The notes beneath the pieces were generated by a model that was not told where the DNA came from, did not search any database, and saw nothing but the letters and a program-made list of their open reading frames with translations. 64,000 nucleotides of DNA from positions 441,729,279-441,793,278 of the forward strand of contig NC_134354.1 of NCBI RefSeq assembly GCF_048569485.1, in the 5' to 3' direction. Shown in pieces: positions 32,562-43,410 of the stretch. Position numbers and translations under genes: made by a program. Source of the stretch: Anomaloglossus baeobatrachus (lineage: Eukaryota; Chordata; Amphibia; Anura; Aromobatidae). Within the stretch, counting starts at the first letter, position 1. Each line of letters opens with the position of its first letter.

Positions 32562-33254
32562 TAAGCTTCCTGCATTTAAAGGATCCTGCCACTATATTGA
32601 CTGAATCACCATATACCGGCATTTACTATTACATAGACTATTTAACCACCCCTAATACAATAAACAGAGGGGAAACTGAGGGAGCTGTGGTTTAGCTGCG
32701 GTGAGCTATAACAGACAGTCTACAGGCTGCCAGCAGATTGGGTGATCAGATCTGCACCGACCTTACACACGGGATTCCGGGTTCAGACAGCACTTCTAAC
32801 AGATGCATAGCTGATCTTTTCAGCGGCTCACAGAAGCACTACATCACGGACACTACCGCAAGCTGATCAGGTGGAAGAGCCTGCCACGTACTCAAGCACC
32901 GCAGATCTGGGATGTGAAGGAACTCTGCATCTGCACAAGACAGTATAGAAGCGGATCATCACTCAAGCGAAGTCGGCGGGCTTCCCACGTACCCGAGCCC
33001 CGCAGACTATGGTTTAATCACCACTACAACAGAAGATTGACATAGTAACGTTGGGGGGGCGACAGGGAGTGGAGTGCAGCAATCATTCACAACTAAGGCA
33101 TAGCTGCTGCCCATTTTCAGTAGCATTGCACAACTGCAAGCAACTTTTAAACAAATAAGTGGTGACTGCTGCATTCCCTTCATCCCTCCCATACTGGTAC
33201 CTCACTACACTACTACAACCTCTTAAGACTACCAAGAGTAACTGAGTAAGCCTC

Positions 33255-33313
<59 letters not shown>

Positions 33314-33589
33314 TTGTTAGCTGTCTCATTTACAGGTTGTTAATCCAAAGCATTACCAGGCTCTGCAGATAGGAGATATATGTAAATTGGGTATAATATA
33401 CACTTAGAGCTCAGCTAAAGCTTCATAGGAGCTGAGTAACTCAATGTACGCTGTTTAACTTGTTTACAAGTACCCACAGCAACAGACCCAGGAGGAGGGG
33501 GGGAGGATCCCTGTGGCACAGACACTACCAAATGTGAGCTCACGCATGCTGTGTATGTGCCACAGCACCGTACCTTCCGTTCCATACAT

Positions 33590-35755
33590 TTAAAGGGCCT
33601 AATTAAAACTTTAATTGAGAGTTATACTACAAAAGACCCCACAAATAAGCAGATTTACACAAAGATCAAGTGGGGTTCATTGCGAACAGAGGAGCAGAAG
33701 ACGCTACCAGACGAATCCTAAACCTACTCACTCACTCAGGGGAAACTAAGACTCCCACAGTCTTTATCACAATTGATGCTGAGAAGGCATTTGACTGGGT
33801 TCAGTGGAACTACTTACTTCAAACTTTAAAAAAAATTGGCTTCAATGGGAGGGTATTAGACCTTATAAAATCATTCTACTCAAACCCGTCTGCAAGAATT
33901 TTAACAAATGGTCTCCTCTCGGGTAAAATCAACCTCTCGAATGGAACAAGGCAGGGGTGTCCTCTTTCCCCATCATTGTTCGATCTTTTCATTGAGCCCT
34001 TGGCGGAAAAGATCAGGATGGACAGCCGGATTAGGGGTGTCCCTGCTAATAACAGACAATTCAAAGTGTCACTTTTCGCAGATGACATCCTACTCTCTAA
34101 CGGATCCACTGAACTCGGTCAAACTGACCTTGGAAGTTTTTAAAGAGTTCTCAAGGGTCTCATTATATAGGGTCAATATGGATAAAACCCAGGCTATACA
34201 CCTCAATCTGGATCAGGATCTATTAAAAGTCCTACAATCTGAAATCAAATTTCAGTGGAATGTGGACAGCATGTCTTATTTAGGAATCAAACTAACAAAA
34301 AAAAAAAACACAAAGGACTGCGCTAACCAGAATATTACTGACATTTATAATACCATCCAAAAAGATCTACAACATCTGTCCAAAGTAGAGCTTTCCTGGT
34401 TAGGAAAAATAAACACATACAAAATGCTGGAGCTTCCCAAGCTACTTTATATATTCAGAACTATCCCATTACCAATCAAGAAGAAGCTTATACAAAAACT
34501 CCAAACTCAACTAACATCTTTTGTATGGGGTAAAACTAAACCTCGAGTAGCACAATTTACCCTAAACAAAAACAGAATCAATGGGGGGTTGGGGATGCCA
34601 AACATAATGGCCTACTATCAAGCAACGACTATTAAAAGCAGCCAGAAGTATTGGAACAGAGGTGATAAACCTGCATGGGTGGGACTTGAAGATTCTTACT
34701 GTCCAAATATAGAAGTTGGAGACCTGGTGGTGGCCTACCTATGCGACTCTAAAAAGCGACTACCTAAGGAGGTCATCACCAGGAACTCAATAATAACATG
34801 GAGGAAATTTGGAGCCCAATCTAGAAAAATACACGGCACTGAATCAATAGGTTGGATGAAGATCGAAACTCTTTCTGCATTCTCACCAAGATTAAAGCTC
34901 AACGACTGGAAATCCAAGGGAATATGCTTAATCTCAGACATACTTGATAACGATAAGCTGAAACCCTACCAAGACTTAGCAAAAGAATTCAAACTAACAA
35001 AGTCAAATAAGAAAACTTGGAATATAATAGAAAACATTTTCATGAAACCTAGCACCACCCTCCACCTTCCAAGTAACATCACCGCTCTCTTAAAGAATCC
35101 AAATAATCAAAACACTTGGAAAATCAAATATATCTACCAAATTTATAATGAAGACACAAATCTCCATAACTTAAAACACTTGGAAAAGTGGAAAATCGAG
35201 TTAAAAATCCCGAAAATCAATTTGAAGAAAGATATCAAAAGTCATTGGCCACAGTCTACAAAAATATACCTTGCTTTGCTCTTATAGAAACCAATTATAA
35301 GATAATAACCCGCTGGTATTACACACCCCATAAATTGCATTTAATTAACCCAGACACCTCAAACAAATGCTGGAGAAACTGAGGAAATTCAGGCAACATA
35401 ACTCACATATTTTGGTCTTGTCCAAAAATTAAGAAATTCTGGAGAGACATTCAATCACTTATAAGGTCCATTACACAGCTAGATGTAACTAACTCCAGAA
35501 TTAGTTCTTCTCTTAAACATTGAAGCGATACCTAAACATTTTAGGCCCATAGTAATACATATTCTACTAGTGTCCACTAATCTCATTGCATCCAAATGGA
35601 AAAGTGAGAAAGCTCCTAATATTCAAGAAGCTAAGGAGAAACTAACTCTACATAAAACTTTAGAGTACTACTATGCCATAAAAAATAATACTCAAACAAA
35701 GTACCTCACCAAATGGGACCCATGGTCAGAGCCCAATCACCGACAGACTATATAG
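33590..35755 (+). pseudogene. LINE ORF2 remnant: reverse transcriptase and C-terminus
   Basis: The reverse-transcriptase blocks, in order, are KDQVGFIANRG, TIDAEKAFDWVQWNYL, NGTRQGCPLSPSLFDLFIEPLA and FADDILL (the catalytic Y/FADD). After FADDILL the reading frame shifts by one base (near 34090-34098) and runs open to 35287. This stretch includes YLGIKLTKK and WLGKINTYKMLELPKLLYIF, typical of L1/Tx1. A second shift near 35240-35285 leads to the C-terminal zinc-knuckle-like region (RWYYTPHKL, CW...ITHIFWSCPKI). Without the endonuclease and with broken frames it cannot act. Confidence 0.9.
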
Positions 35756-36850
35756 CCCAACTGACATTAAGAAAACACTAACTATATTCGAGAAATACAA
35801 GCTCACTAATAATTCCAGGCCTGAAGCTCTAGTCTTTGATACCTCCCTGATCTAAAACTCACTAGAAATAGGTTTCTGATCTTGCAAATTTGCTGGACTG
35901 TCTACGGAATCCATGTCAGGAAGTTGTTAATTTTATTTGTTGTTTAGTTATGTTTTGCAAAAAGTTAATTCATAAGCAATTGATTTGACCAACAAAATAT
36001 ACTGCTTGATGTATCAACACTAACAAACTGGAGGGTCAAAATATGTGCATTTTCTTAACCTTGCTTTACTATCTATATGTCCTTAAATTTTGTAACGCAT
36101 GATTTCAAGATTTGTTAACTACAAAACCTAATAAAAATCATTTGAACAAGGTAAACAGTAGTGAGAAAAAAAAAACCCTCAAAAACGCCAGAATTGTGAT
36201 TTTTTTTGTTTTGGCCTCTGCAATAAAGTCCAATGAAAAGGTGATCAAAGCGAGATACCTACTCAAATATGAATTCAATAAAAACATCCGCTTAAGGGCG
36301 CAAAAAAATGAACCAACACAAAGCCCCATATCCCAAACAATGAAAACGTTATGGGTCTCTGAAAATGGTGACAAGCAAAATAGTTTTTATTTACAAAATT
36401 TCTAAAAAAAAAAAAAAAAAAAAAAGTTCCCCACTTAAAGAAAAAAACAAAAACAAAACAAAACCCTATGCGTTTGGTATCAATGTACTTTTACTGACCT
36501 GTAGAATTATATTACCAGGTCAGTTTTACCATATACTCAATATATTAAAGAAAAAAAATATAAAAACAAAAAACAATTGTTGAATTGCACTTATTTTTTA
36601 GCATTTTCCCTGTACTTGGAATTCCAAAGTACAACTCGTCCCACAAAAAAGGTCTCATTTGGCTATGAGGACATCAAAATAAAGTTATGGCTCTTGGAAG
36701 AAGGGGGGGGGGGGAAGAGACGAAAATGAAAGAAAATGGAAAATGGGTATGGCGTGAAAACGGTTTTTGAAAGCATTGTTACTTTGCATTTTTTCTTCTT
36801 TTTACACACCTTCCTAAAACCCTTCCACAGTACTCTGGGTGACAAATGAT

Positions 36851-37377
36851 TTCTAGGGTCTACAACTGGACAGGTGAAGGTCTAAGATTTGGAACATTTA
36901 CATTTCGAGCCCAATTTAGTGTCAGTGAGTGATAATTCCTATCATGCCATTATTCAGAAAGCCTAGCCATCTACACGCTGATAGCCGAGGATGCCAAGCA
37001 GATTTATTCACACTGTACTTCCCACACTGAGAAAACAATTTCTATGCCTTGGTCATCATCCAAGTACATGAAGATGGCAGTGCCAACTGCACACGTTAGC
37101 ATCATTATATATTAAACTAAAAGACTACATGTAGTTTGGGAAGGAAAAATATTGTTTTTGGCATCCATGTCTTGAAACTTTACCAGTTAACATTGTACAA
37201 ACACACAAGGCTTAGATGTATGAGAATGGGGTGGTGACAAAAGCCCAAGACCCTAATGTACGTACTCTATAAACCGGTTATTCAGGAAATGTAGTTTATG
37301 TGAGTTCTTCAGAATTACAAAGAAGAAAACAAGGGCTGGGTGGCAAATAATGGATCAATGAAAACTGAAGCAATTAC
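36851..37377. other. Intron, no recognisable feature
   Basis: Apparently unique intronic sequence next to the RING exon. Confidence 0.4.
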
Positions 37378-37536
37378 CTTGTTCCCATTGCTATACATTT
37401 CAAACATGCAGAGCTGATGGAAAAGGTGGCCACACTTCTTCAGTTTCCCTACAGCAGTATCCTTGATGTGTTTGCTTGTTGAAGAATCGCTGTACCCTGA
37501 TGCAGAAGTCAGAGTCTCCATGCAGATAATGCAGTC
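37378..37536 (-). CDS. dtx2: Deltex E3 ligase, RING-finger exon
   Basis: A 53-codon exon lies between the acceptor ATTCAG and the donor GTAATT. It encodes DCIICMETLTSASGYSD, then a short variable part, then KLKKCGHLFHQLCMFEMYSNGNK. The visible zinc ligands are the first pair CxxC (CIIC), then C-x-H-xx-H-xx-C (CGHLFHQLC). The last CxxC pair is in the next exon (CPAC). This is the Deltex RING that recruits the ubiquitin-loaded E2. It is phase 0 at both ends (PPEE|DCIIC and GNK|DGS). Confidence 0.92.
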
Positions 37537-37761
37537 CTGAATATAAAAATTCTTACATTTACTTTTAAAATACGTAAACATTTTGTCTTAAAAACACACA
37601 CAACCATCCACAGTGGTAAATGTCCGATTGCCGAGAGCCACATAGCTGGGACTACCACCGATAGGTAGAACATAAGGACAATGACCCCGGCAACAGTGAG
37701 GAAAAGTTTAAATAGGTAGATGGGTCTTAACAGTAAGGCTAAATAGGTAAGAAATGTTATA

Positions 37762-39303
37762 CGGTTGAAACCTGAATTTTACATACATTATCTAAAATGA
37801 CATCTGCGTGTTTTTCTCACTATCTGAGATTAAATCCTAATAGGAACCAAAATTATTTATATTTGCAAAATGCCAGAATAATGAGAGAGAATGTTTTAAG
37901 GCATTTGTATTACTTTCTGCAAAGTCAAAGTTTACATACACTAATAGTACTATGTCTTTAAACAATATGGTACAGCCCATATGATTAGGTCATGTCTTTG
38001 AAAGCTTCTGATAGGATTATTGGCAACATCTGAGTAAATTAGAGACACATCTGTGGATATATTTTAATGCACACCTGAAATACACTGCTTCTTTGTATAG
38101 CATCATGGGAAAGTCAAAATAAATCAGCCAAGATCTCAGGAAGAAAATTGTGGACTTGCACAAGTCTAGTTCATCCTTGGGTGCAATAACCAAATACCTG
38201 AAGGTGCCTTGTTCATCAGGACAAACAATTATACGGAAGTACAAACAAGATGGGAATATTCAGCCATCATATCGCTCAGGAAAGGGTTCTATGTACCAGA
38301 AATGAATGTAGTTGGTCAGACATGCATAGCAACCCAAGAACAAAAGCAAAAGACCTCATGAAGGTGCTAGCGGAAGCTGGTAAGATTGTGTCATCATCCA
38401 CAGTGAAACGAATACTGTATCAACATGGACTGAAAGGCCACTCTACCAGGAAGAACCCATTACTCCAAAAGAAACATAAAAAAAGCCAGATTCATGTTTG
38501 CAAATGCACACTGGAACACAGACCATAATTGTGGGGGACATGGCCTGTGGTCTGACTAAACTAAAATTTAACTGTTTGGCAATAATGACCATCGTCACAT
38601 TTGGGAGGAAAAGGGAGAAGCTTTGAAGCCTAAGAACACCATCCCAACTGTGAAACACGGGAGTGGCAGCATCATGTTGTGAATTTGTTTTGCTGTAGGA
38701 GGGTCTGGTGCACGTCACAAAATAGATGGCATCATGAGGAAAGAAGATTATGTAGCAATACTGAAGGAACATCTCAAGACAAGCTTGGGTGGAAATGGGT
38801 CTTCCAAATGGACAATGACCAGACGCACACTGGCAAACTGGTTACAAAGTGTTTTAAGGATAACAGTCAGTGTTTTAGAGTGGCCATCACAAAAGCTGGT
38901 TCTCAATCCTATTGAAAATGTATGGGCAAAGCTGAAAAGGCAGGTGCGAGCAAGGCGACCTACAAACATGGCTCAGTTACACCAGTACTGTCAGGAGGAA
39001 TGGGCCCAAAATTCCTACCAACTATTGTGAGAAGCTTATGGAAGGATATCCAAAATGTTTGGCCCAAGTCATACAGTGTAAGGGCAATGGTACCAAATAC
39101 TAATGAAATGTATGAAAACTTTTGACTTTGCAGAAAGTAATAAAAATGCCTTAAAACATTCTCTCTTTCTGGCATTTGGCAAATATAAATAATTTTGGTT
39201 CCTATTTGACCTAAAACGGGAAAGGTTTATTCTGATTTTAATCTCAGATAGTGAGAAAAAACATTGTGTCTTTTTAGACTTTTTAAACTTCTTGTTTTAA
39301 CTG
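37762..39303 (+). mobile_element. Sleeping Beauty-like Tc1 transposon, decayed
   Basis: TA at 37760-37761 and 39304-39305 flanks ends CGGTTGAAACCTGAATTTTAC and, on the right, TTTTTAAACTTCTTGTTTTAACTG. Inner inverted segments match closely (CACTATCTGAGATTAAATC against GATTTTAATCTCAGATAGTG; GAGAGAATGTTTTAAGGC against GCCTTAAAACATTCTC). This gives the IR/DR layout of the Sleeping Beauty group. It lies in a dtx2 intron. Confidence 0.85.
38106..39125 (+). pseudogene. Sleeping Beauty-like transposase pseudogene
   Basis: Translated pieces follow the Sleeping Beauty protein in order: MGKSK (stop) ISQDLRKKIVDLHKSSSSL, IIRKYKQDGNIQPSYRSGK, LMKVLAEAGKIVSSSTVKRI, GLKGHSTRKNPLLQKKHKK, LWSD (stop) TKI, PKNTIPTVKHGSGSIML, KIDGIMRKEDYVAILKEHLKTSL, MDNDQTHTGKLV, LEWPSQ and NPIENVWAKLKRQVRARRPTN. 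The three catalytic regions are recognisable, but numerous stops and frame changes break the gene. It is an old, inactive copy. Confidence 0.88.
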
Positions 39304-39391
39304 TACTTTTAGAATAAAAAAACAAAACAAAACAGACCACAGATCCAAAACGCCGAAACTGAACTGTGGCTAGGCTAACATTTGCTAAGAG

Positions 39392-39819
39392 ACAAAAAGT
39401 TGAGAAGGAAAAAAACAGGGCACTGCTCAAACCGAGGAATGTTTTTGGCAATAGCCAATGTTCACAAAAAGCGTTATAATAGCGTTCTTTGCTGCAAATG
39501 ACAAAAAGGCATGGCAGAAAAAAATCCCTGCAACAGCTACGTGGTGCTCATTCAAAAGTCCAGAGTAATCCGAGAAATAAATATGAAAGAAATGAAGGCA
39601 CTCACCGGTCTTTGCTGTGCAGTGGGAAACATTTAATCACGAATGGAAGTTACATGCTGTGGTAAGCGGGGAGGGGGTAGAACTGGACAGCACGTCTGAC
39701 CTGCTGTCCTGTTCTACCCCCTCCCCTCTTACCACAGCATGTAACTTCCATTCGTGATTAAATGTTTCCCACTGCACAGCAAAGACCGGTGAGTGCCTTC
39801 ATTTCTTTCATATTTATTT
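39392..39819. mobile_element. Palindromic insertion with 17-bp target duplication
   Basis: CTAACATTTGCTAAGAG occurs perfectly at 39375-39391 and 39820-39836. The insert starts with about 180 bp of single sequence (ACAAAAAGTTGAGAAGG...), then a near-perfect palindrome from 39573 to 39821 with arms of about 110 bp (GAAATGAAGGCACTCACCGG; GGAAACATTTAATCACGAAT; ACAGCATGTAACTTCC in reverse). No hammerhead core was found. The layout matches the hammerhead insertions, and it is probably retrotransposed. Confidence 0.75.
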
Positions 39820-39911
39820 CTAACATTTGCTAAGAGTTTTGTGTTCAGTTTAATATTATCATCAGACTGTATGAGGCCTAATACCATATCACAGCGAATC
39901 TCTAACCTTAA

Positions 39912-41208
39912 GGCCAGTGTCACACTAAGGGTACCTTCACACTTAGCGATGCAGCAGCGATCCGACCAGCGATCTGACCTGGTCAGGATCGCTGCTGCAT
40001 CGCTACATGGTCGCTGGTGAGCTGTCAAACAGGCAGATCTCACCAGCGACCAGTGAACAGCCCCCAGCCAGCAGCGACGTGGCACTTGCACGGAGCCGCC
40101 GTCTGGAAGCTGCGGAGACTGGTAACTAAGGTAAACATCGGGTATGGTTACCCGATGTTTACATTAGTTACCAGCGCATACCGCTTAGCTGTGTGTGCAG
40201 GGAGCAGGGAGCCGCGCACACTGAGCGCTGGCTCCTTGCTCTCCTAGCTACAGTACACATCGGGTTAATTAACCCGATGTGTAATGCAGCTACATGTGCA
40301 GAGAGCAGGGAGCCGCGCACACTGCTTAGCGCTGGCTCCTTGCTCTCCTAGCTGCTGTACACATCGGGTTAATTAACCCGATGTGTACAGCAGCTACATG
40401 TGCAGAGAGCCGGAGCCGGCAGCGTGAGAGCTGCAGAGGCTGGTAACTAAGGTAAATATCGGGTAACCACCTTGGTTACCCGATGTTTATCTTGGTTACA
40501 AGCTTACCTCAGCTGTCAGACGCCGGCTCCTGCTCCCTGCTCGCTTCATTTGTCGCTCTCTCGCTGTCACACACAGTGATCTGTGTGTCACAGTGGGAGA
40601 GCGCCTTTGAAGAAAACGAACCAGGGATGTGTGTAACGAGCAGCGATCTCACAGCAGGGGCCAGATCGCTGCTCAGTGTCACACACAGCGAGATCGCTAA
40701 TGAGGTCACTGCTGCGTCACAAAAAGCATGACTCAGCAGCGATCTCGGCAGTGAGCTCGCTGTGTGTGAAGCACCCCTAACTTATGATGCAAGAGAATCA
40801 ATGAGATATGCTAATGGAACTCACTCAGCCTCTGCGAGCGTGAGTAGATGTCATATTGTGCTCGAATTCTCTTACATGTGATAATCAGAGCACAGGTGAG
40901 AAAAAGGTGGGATAAATCTCTCCATAGTCACTGTTTACTTGTCTGTTTGTATAATGCACTCGCATGTAAATCAAGCACAGTCCGATGTTTGCAGTGCACT
41001 CAGACTTGTGTGCGCGCATGTGAGCCGATATACACTGCCAATTGCAGCCTGCTACGTTTTTACGAGCCTGCTCGAAATCGACATGAGAAAAAAAGAACAA
41101 ACAAAAAACGCTGGTCGGCACTGGTCCATAGTAAAACACTGAAGCGAGTGCTATCTGCTAAACATCAGACAGCCCTCGTCTGAGTTATATGCTCGTGTGA
41201 GTACACCC
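39912..41208. mobile_element. TWA-type MITE interrupted by another
   Basis: The left end GGCCAGTGTCACAC (after TTA/TAA at 39908-39911) and right end GTGTGAGTACACCC (before TAA at 41209-41211) match this class. The interior resumes at 40778 with CTTATGATGCAAGAGAATC after the nested element. Confidence 0.5.
39929..40777. mobile_element. TAA-flanked MITE, nested
   Basis: TAA at 39926-39928 and 40778-40780 bounds ends GGGTACCTTCACAC and GTGTGAAGCACCCC. The interior contains paired blocks such as CATCGGGTTAATTAACCCGATG (twice), GCCGCGCACACTG (twice) and GGTTACCCGATGTTTA. It is related to 51365-52093 (AGGTACCGTCACAC ends). Confidence 0.75.
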
Positions 41209-42103
41209 TAAAGATGCGGTGACCACTGAAGTGATGCCGCACCAATAGTGAGAGTTACCCAGGTGTACCAAAGCAACAATGACAGCCACACAGCAACCAA
41301 ACAAGTTAAAAGGATCTAAAGAACTTACCATTTACATGGTATCCATCAAAAAGGGGAGAGCAAAATGGTGTAAGTCTCGTGTTCGTTTAAAAATGCCTGG
41401 GCTAAAATCAGAGAAGTGCTGGTGCCAAATAAAATGACAAAAGATGGAACACTGTAGGCAATATAACTATTGAAAAAGACATGGACCACAGATCTAAAGC
41501 TTAGACATTGATCTATCATTAGAAGTCCCAGAGAGGGGTAATTTAACATGTCTACCTTTGGAACCCAGAGACGGGTCGAATGACCTGAAGGATTTTAGCT
41601 AACATCCTATAACCACCGTCTTTTGTTCTGTAATTAAGGCCATTACTGTCGCACCAAAAGAGGTTGTGGTTTTCCTTTGAGTTTAGCCATTTAGTTTCTA
41701 GTTAGTGCTATTCAGTTTGGACTAAGGGTCATTTGACCCTCTTTCGGGACTTCAGGGGGGAGCTCGAAATTTCTGGGACTTCTAGTGCTATCCCAGCTTA
41801 CCAAAAAATAGCAAATATGAACATTAGCTGGTTAATGTTTTTGGCACTTGGATTCGGAAAAAGCCCTTTAAAAAGGCACCGTCTAATAAAAGACATTGCA
41901 TAGCAGTGCTGGAATGGGTTATTGGTGAGCACAAAGTGCTAGTAACTGTCCATGTAGCACCCTGCTGAGCGCCCGCATGCCCAGCACTTATCTACCAACC
42001 TGTTGTAGTAGCCAGTATTTTGTGGCATGTCCTAGTGTTCTGCTACAAATGTATTTCATGAGATGTCCCTTTTACTGTATGCAACTAATTAGAGTTACTA
42101 TAC
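41209..42103. other. Intron, no recognisable feature
   Basis: Apparently unique intronic sequence between the MITE cluster and the exon at 42104-42171. Confidence 0.4.
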
Positions 42104-42171
42104 CTCTTCTGGTGGTTTCTGGAGGGTTTCCAGGTATTTCTTCACAACTTCTTCAGGGTCAGATGAGATTC
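42104..42171 (-). CDS. dtx2: Deltex E3 ligase, short pre-RING exon
   Basis: A 68-bp exon lies between the acceptor TTCATAG and the donor GTATAG. After two bases that complete a split Gly codon it encodes ISSDPEEVVKKYLETLQKPPEE. This is the helical linker just before the RING in Deltex proteins (compare PEDVVRRYMQKVKNPPDE in DTX1). It is too short to stand out as a frame by itself. It is supported by perfect phase with both neighbours (AAG AAA G|GA ATC and GAG|GAC). Confidence 0.88.
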
Positions 42172-42226
42172 CTATGAACACAATTCAGTAAGAGAATAGC
42201 TAGTAACATTCCAAGCACAGTTTTAA

Positions 42227-42922
42227 GGCCACATTCACACAAGTATTTGGTCAGTATTTTAGATCAGTAGTTGTAAGCTAAAACCAGGCGTGGAACAATC
42301 AGAAGTAGAAAGCTACATTTCAGTGAGGAGTAATAATGCGTTTTCGATGTTTTACCATTTTTGAACCTTTTAGGTAAAATCGGGTTAATTGTGGTTTTTT
42401 TTTCATTGTGGATTATATCTTTTTGGTTTGACATATTTTAAAGAGAATTACCTTCTTTTCAATACCTATAGGTATTTTGCTTTGATAAAACTTTATTGAT
42501 ACACTCATGCTTGGCAAGCATGCGATTTTAGAGCGCAGTGAAAACGCATATAGGTTTTTTTTTTTTTACTAGTGGACTTTTCCTGGATTTAATGCTATTC
42601 TATGAGGAAAATCAGCACAAAACACTCAGCGAACCCACAAGAGAAATTAACATGTTGTGAATTGCAAACATGCAGGTCAATTTATGTGGCCTTAAAAAAA
42701 AATAAATAAATAAATAAAACCCCACAGAAGGCATGATATCTCTAATTCCCATCCACTTTGCTAGAATTCTAAGATCCTGCATTGTTGGTGCAGCAGAAAT
42801 ACGCAGTGTCAAACACTCATATTAATAACATTGGCACTACTTCTCGATTTTACACCCACTCATTGTTTTGGCTTACAAATACTGATGTGAATTAATGACA
42901 ATACTGTGGTGTGAACATGGAC
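42227..42922. mobile_element. TWA-type MITE
   Basis: The ends GGCCACATTCACACAAGTA, continuing TTTGGTCAGTATTTTAGATC, and, on the right, AATGACAATACTGTGGTGTG then AACATGGAC, are imperfect inverted repeats. They are flanked by TAA (42224-42226) and TTA (42923-42925). It is non-coding and lies in the intron just upstream of the short exon. Confidence 0.6.
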
Positions 42923-43058
42923 TTAGCATGAAATCCTGCACCAGGTTGCACCCCAAACAATTGTGAAGGAAAGCTGAAAAACACAAAGGTATAAAGAACA
43001 TAAAGAGTGGCTTAGGAAAGAGGCTTGCATCCCCAAATTAGTGGAGCTGACCGTTTAA

Positions 43059-43407
43059 GGCTATGTGTCCACGGTAGAATGTACCTGCGGATTTTTCTGC
43101 ATGAAAATCCGCGACTTTCGCGGCAAATCCGCACCTTATTTTTGCTGCGGATTTACCGCGAATTTGCCGCGGATTTTGATGCGGATTTTTTTTTTCCCCC
43201 ATTCTATACCCAAAATCCGCAACAATAATTGACATGCTGCAGATTTTTCCGGATGAAAATCCGCTGCAAATCCGCCGCGGAAAAATCCGCAGCATGGACA
43301 CAGCATTTCCAAAATGCCATTGAAATGGCTTGGAAGTGCCGCTGCTGCAGATTTTCGGAAAATCCGCGGTAAATCCACGGCAAAATCCGCAGCGTGGGCA
43401 CATAGCC
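43059..43407. mobile_element. TAA-flanked MITE, long inverted repeats
   Basis: TAA at 43056-43058 and 43408-43410. The ends GGCTATGTGTCCACGG and GCGTGGGCACATAGCC continue inward through repeated AATCCGC phrases in both orientations, so most of the element can fold on itself. It fits PIF/Harbinger-type MITEs. Confidence 0.78.
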
Positions 43408-43410
43408 TAA

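Larger units (their letters stand above)
31623..36149 (+). mobile_element. L1/Tx1-type LINE, internally deleted
   Basis: The element is flanked by a perfect 16-bp duplication, GGTAAACAGTAGTGAG, at 31607-31622 and 36150-36165. It begins GAGGCGTGGCC-like (shared first bases with the duplication) and carries about 2 kb of non-coding 5' UTR-like sequence. Part of this is a nested MITE (32117-32561) and a (GT)n tract at 33258-33311. It then jumps straight into the middle of the reverse transcriptase at about 33590. ORF1 and the endonuclease are missing. The 3' UTR runs 35756-36149 and ends AATAAAAATCATTTGAAC. Confidence 0.85.
30574..36850 (-). mobile_element. CCCCTTCA-family element split by two retroelements
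   Basis: The left end reads ACCCTTCACGACATAGGACG (about 30585), followed by CACATTTCAGCTGATTT, as at the right end of 17812-19052 in reverse. R2 sequence then runs at 31191-31606 and 36166-36850 (GTACAACTCGTCCCACAAAA; GTTATGGCTCTTGGAAG). The host element is interrupted by the hammerhead-bearing insertion (30724-31172) and by the LINE (31623-36149). Its own right end is not clear. Confidence 0.5.

Noticed and set aside
33003-33200. Short minus-strand frame in the LINE 5' region
   Set aside because: No domain and no conservation argument; it lies in LINE UTR-like sequence.
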